From: Bifidobacterium pseudocatenulatum DSM 20438 = JCM 1200 = LMG 10505 | Lineage (GTDB): Bacteria > Actinomycetota > Actinomycetes > Actinomycetales > Bifidobacteriaceae | Assembly: GCF_001025215.1 (NCBI RefSeq) | Contig: NZ_AP012330.1 | Coordinates: 1,054,001 to 1,118,000 of the forward strand | DNA length: 64,000 nt | Direction: 5' to 3' | Shown: positions 56,395 to 64,000 of the stretch, piece by piece | Layout of the letters: every line of letters starts with the position of its first letter | Position numbering within the stretch: the first letter of the stretch is position 1 | Made by a program: the position numbers and the translations under genes | Notes under the pieces: generated by a model | The model's input: the letters and a program-made list of their open reading frames with translations, nothing else | Told to the model about the DNA's origin: nothing | The model's database searches: none

Positions 56395-57178
56395 TATCGT
56401 TACCCCGCCGGGCAGGCGCAACAGGCAAGCCGAAACCGCATCGCAGTCCGCGCAACGGCTGCGCGGACTTGGCATGCCCGAAACACGTGGAAAGAACGCG
56501 CGCGGGCAGAACGTTCGCAACGAACATGCTGTTCCCGCGATATCCGAAACAACCTCAATATCCGAGATTTCCGCAGCGGCTGAAACGTCCACTGCAATCG
56601 CGACAACTGAACAATCGCCTGAACCCGCAAAACCCACATTGCGGGATCTGGCCGGCGTCAAGCCTTCCGACAAACCGACTGAACAGGACCGGCCCAAACG
56701 CGACCGTCCACGACTCGTCTTCCAACCAATCCACGCGGTCATCGCCATACTCACCCTGTCGTGCGCGCTCTGCGCAAGCCTGACCATGCTCATCCAACAG
56801 GCCGTCCACTACAGTGCGCTCCAACAATCGCAGATCACCCAATCCGAACAATCGAAGGCGAACGGAACCGAGAAAGACAAGACGGCGTCCACGCAAACAA
56901 CACCAAGCCAGCAGCCATCCACGGAACCCGACAGCCAGAGCGAACCAACATCCGGACCAGCGGAGCCCGCCGATCCGGCTGACGGTCTGCTGAACATCAA
57001 CACCGCAGGATCCGACGAACTGCAGACCTTGAAAGGCGTCGGTCCCGTGACCGCGCAACGCATCATCGACTATCGCAATCAGATCGGCCGTTTCGACAAT
57101 GTCGACCAACTGTTGGAAGTCAAAGGCATCGGCGAGAAAACGCTGGCGAAATTCCGAGACCAAGTGTGCGCACGATGA
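56387..57178 (+). CDS. comEA: ComEA-like DNA-binding competence protein
   Basis: A 263-residue membrane protein whose last ~65 residues are the double helix-hairpin-helix of ComEA (LLNINTAGSDELQTLKGVGP and the following GRFDNVDQLLEVKGIGEKTL). A membrane helix lies at ~122-144 (IHAVIAILTLSCALCASLTM), preceded by a long polar N-terminus and followed by a Ser/Thr/Pro-rich linker. ComEA binds double-stranded DNA at the cell surface in transformation. The start is uncertain: 56387 lies in a hairpin, and an in-frame ATG at 56474 also lacks an SD. It overlaps comEC. Confidence 0.85.
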   Translation: MGIIVTPPGRRNRQAETASQSAQRLRGLGMPETRGKNARGQNVRNEHAVPAISETTSISEISAAAETSTAIATTEQSPEPAKPTLRDLAGVKPSDKPTEQDRPKRDRPRLVFQPIHAVIAILTLSCALCASLTMLIQQAVHYSALQQSQITQSEQSKANGTEKDKTASTQTTPSQQPSTEPDSQSEPTSGPAEPADPADGLLNINTAGSDELQTLKGVGPVTAQRIIDYRNQIGRFDNVDQLLEVKGIGEKTLAKFRDQVCAR

Positions 57179-58926
57179 GAGGAAACACGTTCGAATGGCG
57201 GGATGGGGAGCAGGGGAGCAGGGATTGGCGTCTGCTGCCGGCCGCCCTATGCGGGTGGGCGGCGAGCTTGGCCACGCATATGGGATTCGACTATTGCGTC
57301 GAACGGGATGGTCGGTTCGGCATGCTGCTGCTCGTTGTGGCATTGGCGGTACCGTTGCTGGCATTATTGGGATTATTGGGATTGCCGTTCCTGCGATCGC
57401 CTATGCTGCGAGTGCCGGTTGGCGTGCGGCGGGCGGTCTCGGCATGGCATTTCAGCATTATCGTATGCGTGGTCGCGGCGATGGCATGCGCGTCTTCCGC
57501 GTTGACCTACGACGTATTGCAATGGAGGGATGTGGCCTCGTACGCGGCCAGAAACGGCGAAAGCGACGTTGTCACGCTGGTACGTACGACATCTCCCGCA
57601 GTGAATTCGAACAGACGTGCAAACGATTGCCAGATTGATGCGACGATCTCAACGATCACGGCAAGCCAGGTCACGCAGCCAAGCATGATGCGGGTGCGCG
57701 TCTATGCGGACCGGCCGGACTGTGGCACGCTCAAACAAGGCGGCGAATACCGGATGCGGGGCACGCTCGCCATATCGCAATACGGTGCCATGCCGCTATG
57801 GCTGACGGACATCGCCTCCGTGGAACGCATACGGGGACCGAACCTCGCATTGCGCACGATCGGCATGATGCAGCAGGCGTTCTTCGAACAGACGTCACGG
57901 CTTTCCGACCAAGGGAAAGTGCTCGTTCCCGGCCTGACCTTAGGTATTCTTGGGCAGGATTACGTTCCTCCAGATAGTGGCAATGGCCAGACGGGCACGG
58001 GTATTGATTCCACATACGCCAATCTGCTTGAAAATGCCTTCCAACGTTCGGGCATACTGCATCTGATGGCGGTCAGCGGCGGGCATCTTGCGGTCGTCGC
58101 CACCCTGGTGCGCGCCGTCTGCTCGTTCCTGCTGCTGCCCAAACGCGTCACGGCCATCGCCATCGGCGCGTCGTACATCATGCTGGCGATGTGCGTGTTC
58201 CCATCCGATTCGGTGTCGCGCGCCCTGCTCATGGGTTTGGCGGGAGCGGGCTTCCTGTTCCTCGGCCGAAGAACGCAAGCCCTGTCAACCCTCAGCTGGA
58301 CCACGTTGGGCATGCTCATGGTCAATCCGCACATGTCACGCAGTTTCGGATTCGCATTGTCATGCGCCGCCGTACTTGGCATCGTACTGTTCGCAGGACC
58401 GTTAGGCGCATGGCTCACACCGATCATGCCGGCATTCATCGCGCAAACCATGGCCATGACCATCGCCGCGCAACTCTTCACCCTGCCGATCCAAGTGCTT
58501 ATCGAACCAGAACTGCCGGTCTACTCCATTCCAGCCAATCTGGTCGTCGCACCCTTCGTGGGATTCTCTACACTTGCCGGACTCGCCAGTCTCGCCATCT
58601 CATGGATACTGCCAAGCCTCGGGTTCATATTCGCCAGCCTCGCCTCATGGGGCACCGCCATCATGGAATTCATGGCCCTCAACCTCGGATCAGGAGACCA
58701 CGCCACCATTCCATGGACCGGAGACGCAGGCGGCGCGCTACTGATCATCCTCGTCGAAATCATCGGATACACGACCGCACGATTCGCCGGAACACTCTTC
58801 GCCCGCATCACCACAACGGAACCAAACCTGCCGGGCCGACGCCTCATACACAATCCGATCGAACGGGCGAAAGCATGGGGCGAACGAACCTACAACGCGC
58901 TCAAAACCATGAAATGGAACGAATGA
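57175..58926 (+). CDS. comEC: ComEC/Rec2 DNA uptake channel
   Basis: A 583-residue polytopic protein. The N-terminal ComEC OB-like DUF4131 region is followed by the competence channel domain with HLMAVSGGHLAVV and several membrane helices (e.g. VTAIAIGASYIMLAMCVF). The C-terminal metallo-beta-lactamase domain of Bacillus ComEC is absent, as in many actinobacteria. The ATG at 57175 overlaps the comEA TGA by four bases (ATGA). It carries single-stranded DNA into the cell, working with ComEA. Confidence 0.88.
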   Translation: MRGNTFEWRDGEQGSRDWRLLPAALCGWAASLATHMGFDYCVERDGRFGMLLLVVALAVPLLALLGLLGLPFLRSPMLRVPVGVRRAVSAWHFSIIVCVVAAMACASSALTYDVLQWRDVASYAARNGESDVVTLVRTTSPAVNSNRRANDCQIDATISTITASQVTQPSMMRVRVYADRPDCGTLKQGGEYRMRGTLAISQYGAMPLWLTDIASVERIRGPNLALRTIGMMQQAFFEQTSRLSDQGKVLVPGLTLGILGQDYVPPDSGNGQTGTGIDSTYANLLENAFQRSGILHLMAVSGGHLAVVATLVRAVCSFLLLPKRVTAIAIGASYIMLAMCVFPSDSVSRALLMGLAGAGFLFLGRRTQALSTLSWTTLGMLMVNPHMSRSFGFALSCAAVLGIVLFAGPLGAWLTPIMPAFIAQTMAMTIAAQLFTLPIQVLIEPELPVYSIPANLVVAPFVGFSTLAGLASLAISWILPSLGFIFASLASWGTAIMEFMALNLGSGDHATIPWTGDAGGALLIILVEIIGYTTARFAGTLFARITTTEPNLPGRRLIHNPIERAKAWGERTYNALKTMKWNE

Positions 58927-58959
58927 ATCTTGTCCACCGATACAGCGAGATTGAATACT

Positions 58960-59937
58960 ATGCCGAAACCATCCGCAACAACGCCCTTCCACCTCATCTA
59001 CGGAGGCGACCCGTACCTCAACGAGCAGACCGTACGCGACCTGCGCCACCAAGCGCAACGCAAACACCCCGACGCGGAAACCATCGAACTCGACGCAACC
59101 AACGCCGATCATTACGCCTTCGACGAAGCGGTAAGCCCATCACTGCTCTCCGAACGATCAATCGTCATCGTATCCAACCTGCAAAACGCCGACGACAAAC
59201 TCGGCGAAACCATGGTCGCCTACTGCAAGCAAGCCGTCAACAATCCAGCCGAAGCCAGCGTCGTCATCTGCCAACACGAAGGCGGCATCAAAGGCAAACG
59301 ACTCATCGACCAACTCACCAAAGCCGGAGCCGTCAAAGAAACCGTAGCCGACCTCAAAAAAGCCGAAGCGAAACTCAACTTCACCATACAATGCTTCGAA
59401 CGACGCAACCGACGCATCGAACCCATGGCCGCACAACAACTCGTGGCCGTACTCGGCGACAAAACCGGCGAACTCGCAGCCATGGCAGGACAACTCTGCT
59501 TCGACTTCGACGACAATCCCATAACATTGGAACGCGTCAACCAATACCTCACAGCAAATCCCCAAGTAGACGGCTTCCGTGTCGCCGACCTCGCACTCTC
59601 CGGACGTGCCGCCGACGCCATCATCGCCATGCGAGCCTCAATAGAACAAGGCACCGCGCCAATCGCACTCATCGGAGCGCTCGCCATGAAACTACGCACC
59701 ATGGCCAAAGCCTCAGCCGTACGCTCCGGCACCATCAGCGAAGCGGAAGCGAAAACCAATTCATGGGTGCTGAAAAACGCCACCAGACAGCTCTCCGGAT
59801 GGACCTCCGACGGCATGAGACGATGCATCCAAATGCTCGCATGGGCCGACGAACAAAGCAAAACTAACGGATCGGACCCTGTCTACGCGCTAGAACGATC
59901 CATCGAACTGATCAGCAGCAAAGGACGAACCAACTAA
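58960..59937 (+). CDS. holA: DNA polymerase III delta subunit
   Basis: A 325-residue clamp-loader delta subunit that opens the beta clamp. PFHLIYGGDPYLNEQ and the SLLSERSIVIVSNLQNAD region mark domain I, ending in KNSW-like ATRQLSGWTSDGMRRCIQML. HolA follows comEC in many Gram-positives. An in-frame TTG at 58930 would add 10 residues; neither start has a clear SD. It is separated from tsaE by one base. Confidence 0.88.
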   Translation: MPKPSATTPFHLIYGGDPYLNEQTVRDLRHQAQRKHPDAETIELDATNADHYAFDEAVSPSLLSERSIVIVSNLQNADDKLGETMVAYCKQAVNNPAEASVVICQHEGGIKGKRLIDQLTKAGAVKETVADLKKAEAKLNFTIQCFERRNRRIEPMAAQQLVAVLGDKTGELAAMAGQLCFDFDDNPITLERVNQYLTANPQVDGFRVADLALSGRAADAIIAMRASIEQGTAPIALIGALAMKLRTMAKASAVRSGTISEAEAKTNSWVLKNATRQLSGWTSDGMRRCIQMLAWADEQSKTNGSDPVYALERSIELISSKGRTN

Positions 59938-59938
59938 C

Positions 59939-60571
59939 ATGAGCGAGGCAACCATTACTGACGCCAACGAAAACACCAGCGAAGGCACTGCCAAAACCGT
60001 CACCGTCGAAGCGACAACCGGCGAAGCCATGCGCGAACTCGGCAAACAAGTCGCACACCTCACCCACGGCGGAGACGTCATACTCCTCTCAGGGCCACTC
60101 GGCGCAGGAAAAACCACCTTCGCACAAGGCTTCGGCGCAGGACTCAACATCAGCGAACCCATCGTCTCGCCAACCTTCACCATCGCACGCGAACTCAAAG
60201 GCCAATTCCCCAGCGGTAACTCCGCCCACCTCATACACGTCGACGCCTACCGACTCGGCGGCAACGCCTATGCCCCAGGCCAAAATGCCATCGAACGACT
60301 ACTCGATGAACTCGAATCCCTCGGACTCGACGAAGAACTCGAAGACCCCAGCGACAACACCATCATCCTCATGGAATGGGGAGAACAGATGGCAGCCGCG
60401 CTCGCACCGGAACGCCTCGAAATCCACATCGACCGGCCACTCAACACCGTTAGCACAGACGAAACAAGCAGAGCCGACAACGAACTCACCAGCAACGGCA
60501 CCCGCACTGTAACCTTCATTCCCGTCGGCGCATCCTGGCAAACCTTCGACATCACACGCAACAACCGCTAA
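59939..60571 (+). CDS. tsaE: tRNA t6A synthesis ATPase TsaE
   Basis: A 210-residue P-loop ATPase needed for the TsaBDE complex that makes t6A37 on ANN-decoding tRNAs. The Walker A is SGPLGAGKTTFAQG and the sensor PTFTIARE; IHVDAYRL is the family's conserved acidic motif. The ATG begins one base after the holA stop. An insertion of charged residues at ~115-135 and the Thr/Asn tail make it longer than E. coli TsaE (153). Confidence 0.93.
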   Translation: MSEATITDANENTSEGTAKTVTVEATTGEAMRELGKQVAHLTHGGDVILLSGPLGAGKTTFAQGFGAGLNISEPIVSPTFTIARELKGQFPSGNSAHLIHVDAYRLGGNAYAPGQNAIERLLDELESLGLDEELEDPSDNTIILMEWGEQMAAALAPERLEIHIDRPLNTVSTDETSRADNELTSNGTRTVTFIPVGASWQTFDITRNNR

Positions 60572-60645
60572 AACACCAGCAGCAAGCACGATTCCAGCAT
60601 CGGTTGTACAGTAGTTCCCAGCTTGGCATAAGGAGTTTCCACAAA

Positions 60646-61455
60646 ATGCAGACACTGGTGATCGACACCTCATACGGCTCAACCGTCGGCATGGTCGGAC
60701 ACGACCCCATCGTCGAAACCGACTCACGCACCCACGTCGAAAAACTACAGGTGAACATCGCCACAACCGTGGAACAAGCCGGCCTCAAACCGGAAAACAT
60801 CGACCGCATCATCGTAGGCATCGGACCTGCACCCTTCACCGGACTACGCGCAGGAATCGTTGCAGCCAAAGCGCTCGCCTTCGCCACCGGTGCACAGCTT
60901 ATCGGGCAGAATGTGCTTTCCCCGCAGGTGCTTGTGCGCAACGCGGAGCATGACGGCCGCCATCATCTGACGCTCGCCGTGAACGATGCGCGACGCAAGC
61001 AGCTGTATTTCACATTGTTGGATGGCAGCGGCTATGAGGCCGGTGGCAGCGCAGGCGAAGACCATGACGCAAACGTTGAAAACGGCTGTGTGGAAACCCT
61101 GATCGACATGGATATCGACTATCCCGAATCGATTGCGAACCGTGTCAACGAGGTGCTGGAACGGCTTCGCCAGGCCGATCCGAACGTGGAATATGTGGTC
61201 GACGTCGTCGGCCATGGAGCGGCGAAATACGCGCAATCGTGGGCAAGCCTTCCCGAAGGCGGCGAAGTGCGCGATCAGGCGCTGCTCGACGAGGGCGCGT
61301 CCGGATTGGAACGATTCGCGGCCTTCGCCACTTCGCAACAGTCTTTGGTGAATCCGGAGCCGGTCGAACCGTTGTATTTGCGCAGGCCGGACGTGTCGGT
61401 GCCGAACCCGTTGAAGCATGTACTCAACCATGCCGGCGCGGAACGCACGGAGTGA
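60646..61455 (+). CDS. tsaB: tRNA t6A synthesis protein TsaB
   Basis: A 269-residue ASKHA-fold partner of TsaD in t6A synthesis. VIDTSYGSTVGMV and GIGPAPFTGLRAGIVAAKALAFA are the TsaB hallmarks; it lacks the metal-binding His pair of TsaD, as expected. The ATG at 60646 has AAGGAG 10 nt upstream. It is followed 9 nt later by rimI. Confidence 0.93.
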   Translation: MQTLVIDTSYGSTVGMVGHDPIVETDSRTHVEKLQVNIATTVEQAGLKPENIDRIIVGIGPAPFTGLRAGIVAAKALAFATGAQLIGQNVLSPQVLVRNAEHDGRHHLTLAVNDARRKQLYFTLLDGSGYEAGGSAGEDHDANVENGCVETLIDMDIDYPESIANRVNEVLERLRQADPNVEYVVDVVGHGAAKYAQSWASLPEGGEVRDQALLDEGASGLERFAAFATSQQSLVNPEPVEPLYLRRPDVSVPNPLKHVLNHAGAERTE

Positions 61456-61464
61456 CGATACGGC

Positions 61465-62040
61465 ATGATCGTTGACCATACAAGCATCGATGAACAGATC
61501 GCAGTGCCGCAGATGGCCGCTTTGGAAGCGGACCTGTTCGGCAGGGGAGCGTGGAGCGAACAGTCGATTCGCCAGGAATTCCAAGCGCCAGCACGCACGT
61601 ATCTGTTCGATATTGATGATGACGGCAAGACCGCGGATTGCGGGATTGCGGGTTGCGTTGCCGTGGATGAGCCGGTTGCTGGATCGGTTGCAGGCGATTC
61701 TGCTAGACAACAGCCCGTTGTGCGCGGCTATGCCGGTTTCTGGTATGACGGCGACGATGCGGAAATCATGACGATCGGCGTCGGCAGACGGTTCCAACGG
61801 CAGGGAATCGCGGCTTCGTTGATGGAGGCGTTGATTGCGCGGGCACGTGAGCAGGGGGCCAAACGCATGTTGCTTGAAGTGCGCGTCGACAATACTCCGG
61901 CCTTGGCATTGTACGAACGGTTCGGTTTTGCCAAAATGGGATTGCGCAAACGCTACTACCAGCCCGAAGGCATCGACGCGTACACCATGAGCCTTGACCT
62001 TGAGCCGAGGATCGTCGGCTTCGCAGCAGCGGAACAATAA
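61465..62040 (+). CDS. rimI: Ribosomal-protein-alanine N-acetyltransferase RimI-like
   Basis: A 191-residue GNAT acetyltransferase. MTIGVGRRFQRQGIAASLM binds acetyl-CoA, and ALALYERFGFAKMGLRKRYYQPEG (core YERFGFAKMGLRKRYY) is the RimI C-terminal signature. Its place between tsaB and tsaD is the conserved bacterial order. A ~40-residue stretch rich in Asp, Ala and Gly (DDDGKTADCGIAGC) is inserted before the acetyl-CoA site. Confidence 0.9.
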   Translation: MIVDHTSIDEQIAVPQMAALEADLFGRGAWSEQSIRQEFQAPARTYLFDIDDDGKTADCGIAGCVAVDEPVAGSVAGDSARQQPVVRGYAGFWYDGDDAEIMTIGVGRRFQRQGIAASLMEALIARAREQGAKRMLLEVRVDNTPALALYERFGFAKMGLRKRYYQPEGIDAYTMSLDLEPRIVGFAAAEQ

Positions 62041-62088
62041 ACAGAACAACCAAACGGAACAGCAAGCAAAGCAGCGAACGGAGCAGCA

Positions 62089-63132
62089 ATGAGCGGACCA
62101 ATCGTACTCGGCATCGAATCCACCTGCGACGAGACCGCGGCCTCGGTAGTGCAGGGGCGCACCCTGATTTCCAACGTCGTCGCATCCTCCATGGATGAGC
62201 ACGCGCGTTACGGGGGTGTGATTCCAGAAATTGCGTCACGCGCCCACGCCGAAGCGTTCGTGCCATGCGTTTCCAAGGCGTTGGCCGATGCGAACATGAC
62301 GTTGTCTGACGTCGACGCGATCGCCGTGTCCGCAGGTCCTGGACTTGCTGGCTGCCTCGCCGTTGGCGTGTCCGGCGCGAAATCGCTTGCCTGGGCGGCG
62401 AATAAGCCGATTTACGGCATCAACCATGTGATCGGGCATATTGCGGTCACACAGTTGCAGTTCGGCCCGTTCCCCGAAGACACGCTCGCCTTGATCGTGT
62501 CCGGCGGACACACGTCCTTGCTGCATGTTGAGGATGTCGCACGTCATATCGACGTGGTCGGCACCACGCTTGATGATGCGGCCGGCGAATGCTTCGACAA
62601 GGTCGCTCGCCTGCTCGGTTTCCCCTATCCGGGCGGACCGCATATCGATCGTCATGCGCAGTTGGGCGACCCGCATGCCATCAAAGTGCCGCAGGGACTC
62701 ACCCAAGGCAAAGCGGGCCAGCAGCATCCGTACGATTTCAGCTTTTCCGGCGTGAAAACGGCCGTCGCGCGTTGGATCGAGGAACAGCAGGCGCAAGGCA
62801 ATGAGATTCCCGTCGATGACGTGTGCGCGTCGCTGGCGGATTCCGTGGCGACTGTACTCGCCAAGAAGGCGATGCGCGGCTGCGAGCAGTACGATTCGAA
62901 GACGTTGATTGTAGGAGGTGGCTTCTCCGCGAATTCGCAGCTTCGTGCCAAACTGTTGGAAGTCGGTGCCGAGCATGGGGTAGAGGTGCGTGTACCGCAG
63001 CTCAAACTGTGCACCGACAACGGTGCCATGGTGGCCATGCTGGGCGTCAACCTGGTCGAAGCGGGAGTGGCTCCGTCAAACCCGGATTTCGCCATCGATT
63101 CGGCCATGCCGTTGACGAAGATCTCCATGTAA
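62089..63132 (+). CDS. tsaD: tRNA t6A synthase catalytic subunit TsaD
   Basis: A 347-residue Kae1/Qri7/YgjD-family protein that transfers threonylcarbamoyl to A37 of tRNA. The N-terminus has GIESTCDETAASVV; metal ligands include the His pair in GINHVIGHIAV (HxxxH), and AGPGLAGCLAVGVSGAKSLA (core GPGLAGCL) forms part of the nucleotide site. It closes the comEA-to-tsaD run. GGAG precedes the ATG. Confidence 0.95.
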   Translation: MSGPIVLGIESTCDETAASVVQGRTLISNVVASSMDEHARYGGVIPEIASRAHAEAFVPCVSKALADANMTLSDVDAIAVSAGPGLAGCLAVGVSGAKSLAWAANKPIYGINHVIGHIAVTQLQFGPFPEDTLALIVSGGHTSLLHVEDVARHIDVVGTTLDDAAGECFDKVARLLGFPYPGGPHIDRHAQLGDPHAIKVPQGLTQGKAGQQHPYDFSFSGVKTAVARWIEEQQAQGNEIPVDDVCASLADSVATVLAKKAMRGCEQYDSKTLIVGGGFSANSQLRAKLLEVGAEHGVEVRVPQLKLCTDNGAMVAMLGVNLVEAGVAPSNPDFAIDSAMPLTKISM

Positions 63133-63199
63133 GATTAGGCCGAAAGCATCGTATGGAAACGTTTTGCAAGTCGAAACACACATGTGACACGCTGAAGAT

Positions 63200-63227
63200 T
63201 TGAAATCCACAAGTTTTGGTGTAGTAT
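63200..63227 (+). promoter_or_regulatory. Promoter of the third tRNA-Asn
   Basis: TTGAAA, a 16-nt spacer and TAGTAT, followed by the CTTGTGCAC block also found before the tRNA-Asn pair at 31344. Confidence 0.75.
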
Positions 63228-63249
63228 TTTTGTCTTGTGCACAGCGCAT

Positions 63250-63322
<73 letters not shown>

Positions 63323-63329
63323 CCATTTG

Positions 63330-63356
63330 AAAGCCCTTGGAAATCAAGGGCTTTTG
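63330..63356 (+). terminator. Terminator after the third tRNA-Asn
   Basis: The same AAAGCCCTTG-GAAAT-CAAGGGCTTT hairpin as at 31554. Confidence 0.85.
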
Positions 63357-63419
63357 TCATATTCATCGTCATATTCGAGGAATCAACGAAGATGCCGAGG
63401 TTCTGGCTTATAGGAACTT

Positions 63420-63533
63420 TTGGCCAATAACCCGGATATTGCGGCAGGCACGTTTTACACGAAATTCATGATTGAGGAGAACGATACTATGGATGAGGTA
63501 GCCAAAGCAGATTCTTCCACGGGCAAAACTTAA
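63420..63533 (+). other. Short in-frame remnant upstream of bsh
   Basis: A frame of 37 codons (LANNPDIAAGTFYTKFMIEE, then NDTMDEVAKADSSTGKT and a stop) looks like a protein C-terminus, but only TTG or a late ATG (63468, or 63489 after GAGGAGAA) could start it. It may be a leftover of a decayed gene. The rest of the 250-nt gap shows only the likely bsh promoter region. Confidence 0.3.
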
Positions 63534-63608
63534 GATTTTCCCAGCAAGCGGCGTTTACCATGAACACGCAAGCAAGAAAACCACGGCAAATCATGGAAGG
63601 GAGTCCAT

Positions 63609-64000
63609 ATGTGCACTGGTGTTCGTTTCTCCGACAATGAGGGAAACATGTATTTCGGCCGTAATCTCGACTGGAGCTTCTCCTACGGCGAGACCATTCT
63701 GGTCACTCCGCGAGGCTACCGGTATGACTATGCGTATGGGGCCAAAGGCAAGAGCGAGCCGAATGCGGTGATCGGCGTGGGCGTGGTTATGGCCGATCGC
63801 CCCATGTATTTCGATTGCGCCAACGAGCACGGCTTGGCCATCGCCGGATTGAACTTCCCCGGATACGCCTCCTTCGCGCACGAACCGGTCGAGGGAACCG
63901 AAAACGTCGCCACTTTCGAATTCCCGCTGTGGGTGGCACGCAATTTCGACAGTGTCGACGAAGTCGAAGAGGCGTTGAAGGACGTGACGCTCGTTTCGCA
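63609..64000 (+). CDS. bsh: Choloylglycine hydrolase (bile salt hydrolase), N-terminal part (partial)
   Basis: The first 130 residues of an Ntn-hydrolase that cleaves glycine or taurine from conjugated bile salts. Met1-Cys2 is the mature nucleophile site (MCTGVRFSDNEGNMYFGRNL), with Arg18 in FGRNLDW and the Asp/Asn region LDWSFSYGE. AAGGGAG precedes the ATG. The gene runs off the right edge; the family is ~316 residues. It signals adaptation to the bile-rich gut. Confidence 0.93.
   Translation, partial: MCTGVRFSDNEGNMYFGRNLDWSFSYGETILVTPRGYRYDYAYGAKGKSEPNAVIGVGVVMADRPMYFDCANEHGLAIAGLNFPGYASFAHEPVEGTENVATFEFPLWVARNFDSVDEVEEALKDVTLVS

Noticed and set aside
53231..56527. A 1098-codon open frame antisense to leuS
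   Set aside because: It mirrors leuS, has no ribosome site, and its Val/His/Arg-rich translation has no family; it is a by-product of GC-biased codons.
58191..59867. A 558-codon Arg/His-rich frame over comEC and holA
   Set aside because: It crosses the boundary of two real genes in another frame and has biased, non-protein-like composition.

Overview
The window is a Bifidobacterium-type actinobacterial chromosome segment. The evidence is the moderately high GC, a bile salt hydrolase (choloylglycine hydrolase) running off the right edge, an actinobacterial-type glycogen synthase, a GuaB3-type IMP dehydrogenase paralogue, Pup-less housekeeping clusters typical of gut bifidobacteria, a sortase-dependent pilus locus and TPP-riboswitch-controlled thiamine synthesis. 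The species cannot be fixed from sequence alone; an adolescentis-group Bifidobacterium is my guess.

Left part (1-18.7 kb): the end of gltD, a small membrane protein, a glycogen/maltose-1-phosphate synthase-like glycosyltransferase, an ABC ATPase, tRNA m1A58 methyltransferase, a SixA-like phosphatase, the methionine pair metE-metF, glnE, and a compact de novo pyrimidine operon pyrB-I-C-F-K-D-E. pyrI gives an allosteric class B aspartate carbamoyltransferase; pyrK-pyrD form the NAD-linked class 1B dihydroorotate dehydrogenase.

Middle part (18.7-47.3 kb): a LysR regulator; a thiE-thiC fusion under a TPP riboswitch; small stress and accessory genes (GNAT, arsenate reductase, a second MetE-like protein, a sugar acetyltransferase, an sdpR-sdpI-like pair with a perfect palindromic operator); an HAD phosphatase; Nnr; an ABC ATPase without a permease; two tRNA-Asn genes; an M23-like protein; acyl-CoA synthetase; a sugar-binding-like lipoprotein; icd; guaB3; a DnaQ-like exonuclease; a decayed DAACS transporter; glmU; rsfS with a GpgP-like phosphatase; a wall-region hypothetical protein; tRNA-Ala; and a Fic gene with foreign codon usage in an AT-rich flank.

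Right part (47.3-64 kb): a one-pilin, one-sortase pilus locus preceded by three perfect DnaA boxes arranged as an inverted repeat; a second histidine phosphatase whose gene starts inside the sortase frame; corA; a solute-binding lipoprotein; leuS; then a long run comEA-comEC-holA-tsaE-tsaB-rimI-tsaD; a third identical tRNA-Asn; and the start of bsh.

Themes that cross genes: at least five genes (glnE, guaB3, a small HTH-like gene, the second histidine phosphatase, a solute-binding protein) have a TANNNT hexamer exactly 7 nt before the start codon and no Shine-Dalgarno, as expected of leaderless mRNAs; leuS has the same with 8 nt. Two far-apart intergenic regions, before the M23-like gene and before comEA, share a nearly identical 46-49 nt element containing a perfect DnaA box, which I consider the most promising undescribed signal here. 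No CRISPR array, prophage, rRNA operon or insertion sequence was seen.
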